Below, one piece after another: positions 13,799 through 14,926 of a stretch of DNA of 14,926 bases. Source of the DNA: Candidatus Tectimicrobiota bacterium (lineage in GTDB: Bacteria > UBA8248 > JACPRG01). The translations under genes and the position numbers were made by a program. Numbering within the stretch: the stretch's first letter is position 1; each line of letters begins with the position of its first letter. The DNA is taken from NCBI GenBank assembly GCA_016190025.1, contig JACPRG010000036.1, forward strand, positions 1 to 14,926, given 5' to 3'. The notes below the pieces were generated by a model. That model searched no databases. It had not been told where the DNA came from and worked only from the letters and a program-made list of their open reading frames with translations.

Positions 13799-14926
13799 TC
13801 AAAAGGGATAATCAATGCCCACGCGGATGTTCATCCCTTCGTCGGCCGCGCCGACATCGATCTTGCCCACCACGTTGGGCCGGACCACGGCGCGGAAGCC
13901 CACGCCGTAAGAGACCCGGATCTGTCTGAACTGGATGTCCCCGGCGGAGTGGAACACCTGCCCGACTTCCACGAAAGGCGCGGTCTCCACGTCGAACGGG
14001 ACCCGGAGGAGCTCCACCCGAAGCACCCGCACCCGTTCCTCCAGATTGACCTTGAACACCCCGCGGTCCACGAACCGGTCGCTGGGGAACCCCCGGAAGT
14101 CGCTGCCGCCCAAAATGCTCTGCTCGTAGTGGGGGAGGTTGTCGTTGTCCACGAAGCTGCCGGCGAGGCGCACCGCGCTGATCCACTGCGTGCTGGGCCA
14201 GGGGAAGTACGCCTTCACCTCCCCGAACGTCCGGGTGAAAGAGGTCTCGCTCCCCCAGGCGGTCTGGGACAACTCAAAGCCCACGAGGCCGAAGACCCCC
14301 TGCGTCGGGGTGGTCCCCGAGTCCCGGGTGTCATACGTCAGGTTGAGCCCCCTGGCCGAGATGGTGGTCCAGGTCTTCACCCCCGGCGCGTCGGGGAAGC
14401 CGTCGCCGATGAAGTTTTCGAGCACGCGGCCTCCCCCCTCGAGGAGCGCGTGCCGGAGCCTCTCGTTGTAGCTGATCCGGAAGCGCTCCAGGAAGTTCAG
14501 CCCGAGGCTCAAAAAGCCCTTGAGGTCCCGCCGGGTGAAGCCCGCCTTGTCTTCGCTCCGGCTGTCCGGCCCGAAGCCGAAGAAGACCTCCGTCGGGTCG
14601 CGCTCGAAGCGGACCCCCACCGAGGCGGCCCACATCCCTCCCTCTCCCAACCGGGGGGCCTCAAAGTCGGCGAGAAAATCCGAATCCACGTCCAGGGACT
14701 GGATGGCGATGAGGCGGTATTTCGCTTCGTTGGGGAGGTACCCGAGCCAGCGGAAGGCCCCCTTCAGCCCGGTTCCCGTGTTGTAGATGGCCGAGGGGGC
14801 CAGGATGCTCTCCACCTTCCCCTGCTCGTCGAAGAACAAGACGACGGGAAGGAGACCGAATTCATCCCCCTTGTTCGGGGAGGTCGCGAAGGCCGGAAGC
14901 GGGAGGATCAGAGGCTCGGTCCGCAC
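13799..14926 (-). CDS. Omp85-type outer-membrane barrel protein, C-terminal part (partial)
   Basis: 375 codons reach the right edge; the true start, signal peptide and any POTRA domains lie outside. The visible part matches the bacterial surface antigen (BamA/TamA-type, PF01103) barrel: it opens with ATSPNKGDEFGLLPVVLF, has alternating strands of hydrophobic residues, LTYDTRDSGTTPTQGVFG (about 209-226), the LGGSDFRGFPSDRF turn (about 280-293), where RGF echoes the lid-loop (V)RGF/Y motif of Omp85 proteins, and ends GIDYPF with the terminal Phe recognised by the Bam machinery. Members fold or secrete outer-membrane proteins, or act as lipid or patatin-linked barrels. Which type cannot be told without the N-terminus. 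The GTG at the edge is not taken as a start. Confidence 0.85.
   Translation of the reverse strand: MRTEPLILPLPAFATSPNKGDEFGLLPVVLFFDEQGKVESILAPSAIYNTGTGLKGAFRWLGYLPNEAKYRLIAIQSLDVDSDFLADFEAPRLGEGGMWAASVGVRFERDPTEVFFGFGPDSRSEDKAGFTRRDLKGFLSLGLNFLERFRISYNERLRHALLEGGGRVLENFIGDGFPDAPGVKTWTTISARGLNLTYDTRDSGTTPTQGVFGLVGFELSQTAWGSETSFTRTFGEVKAYFPWPSTQWISAVRLAGSFVDNDNLPHYEQSILGGSDFRGFPSDRFVDRGVFKVNLEERVRVLRVELLRVPFDVETAPFVEVGQVFHSAGDIQFRQIRVSYGVGFRAVVRPNVVGKIDVGAADEGMNIRVGIDYPF

Noticed and set aside
10693..13929. A 1078-codon open frame on the plus strand
   Set aside because: It lies opposite the PfkB-family and ArnT-like genes, is rich in Arg, Gly and Pro without any domain, and results from the scarcity of stop codons in GC-rich sequence.

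Overview
This 14.9 kb window is GC-rich and densely coded. It comes from a Gram-negative-type bacterium, because it carries an Omp85-type outer-membrane barrel with a terminal Phe and an ArnT-like lipid-linked sugar transferase. High GC, frequent GTG/TTG starts and an orphan NMT1/THI5-like binding protein would fit uncultured lineages such as Methylomirabilota/Rokubacteria, Tectomicrobia or a deltaproteobacterium. That placement is inference; no rRNA or taxonomic marker is present.

Left third (1-5202): the main find is a divergent gene pair. On the minus strand is an EgtB/SenA-type non-haem iron enzyme with a DinB-like domain (HX3HXE) followed by an FGE-sulfatase domain. On the plus strand is a glycosyltransferase-fold protein that I recognise as the SenB type (selenosugar synthase, TIGR04348-like). 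Together they point to selenoneine biosynthesis: SenB makes a selenosugar from selenophosphate and a UDP-sugar, and SenA joins selenium to hercynine. Downstream of senA, on the same strand, are the ATPase and a binding protein-permease fusion of an OpuC/EgtUV-type betaine ABC transporter. The fusion starts at a TTG overlapping the ATPase stop. A transporter for a trimethylammonium compound next to a hercynine-using enzyme suggests import of hercynine, ergothioneine or selenoneine. No senC/selD or egtD lies in the window. The left edge holds the start of a membrane protein, probably a permease.

Middle (5199-8490): a 63-codon unknown frame overlaps the senB stop and runs into an AT-richer patch with a 17-bp tandem repeat. 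It is followed by a universal stress protein gene (TTG start, strong SD), a convergent 3-hydroxyisobutyrate dehydrogenase-family gene, a 481-nt gap with a promoter and structured leader, and a secreted NMT1/THI5-like binding protein without its permease or ATPase.

Right third (8490-14926), all minus strand: a partial Omp85-type barrel protein, an ArnT-like PMT-family transferase, a diverged RfaE1/HldA-like PfkB kinase with its own promoter, an inositol-monophosphatase-family enzyme and an MFS transporter. The first three suggest an envelope or glycan function. No tRNA, rRNA, CRISPR array, insertion sequence or phage gene was found.
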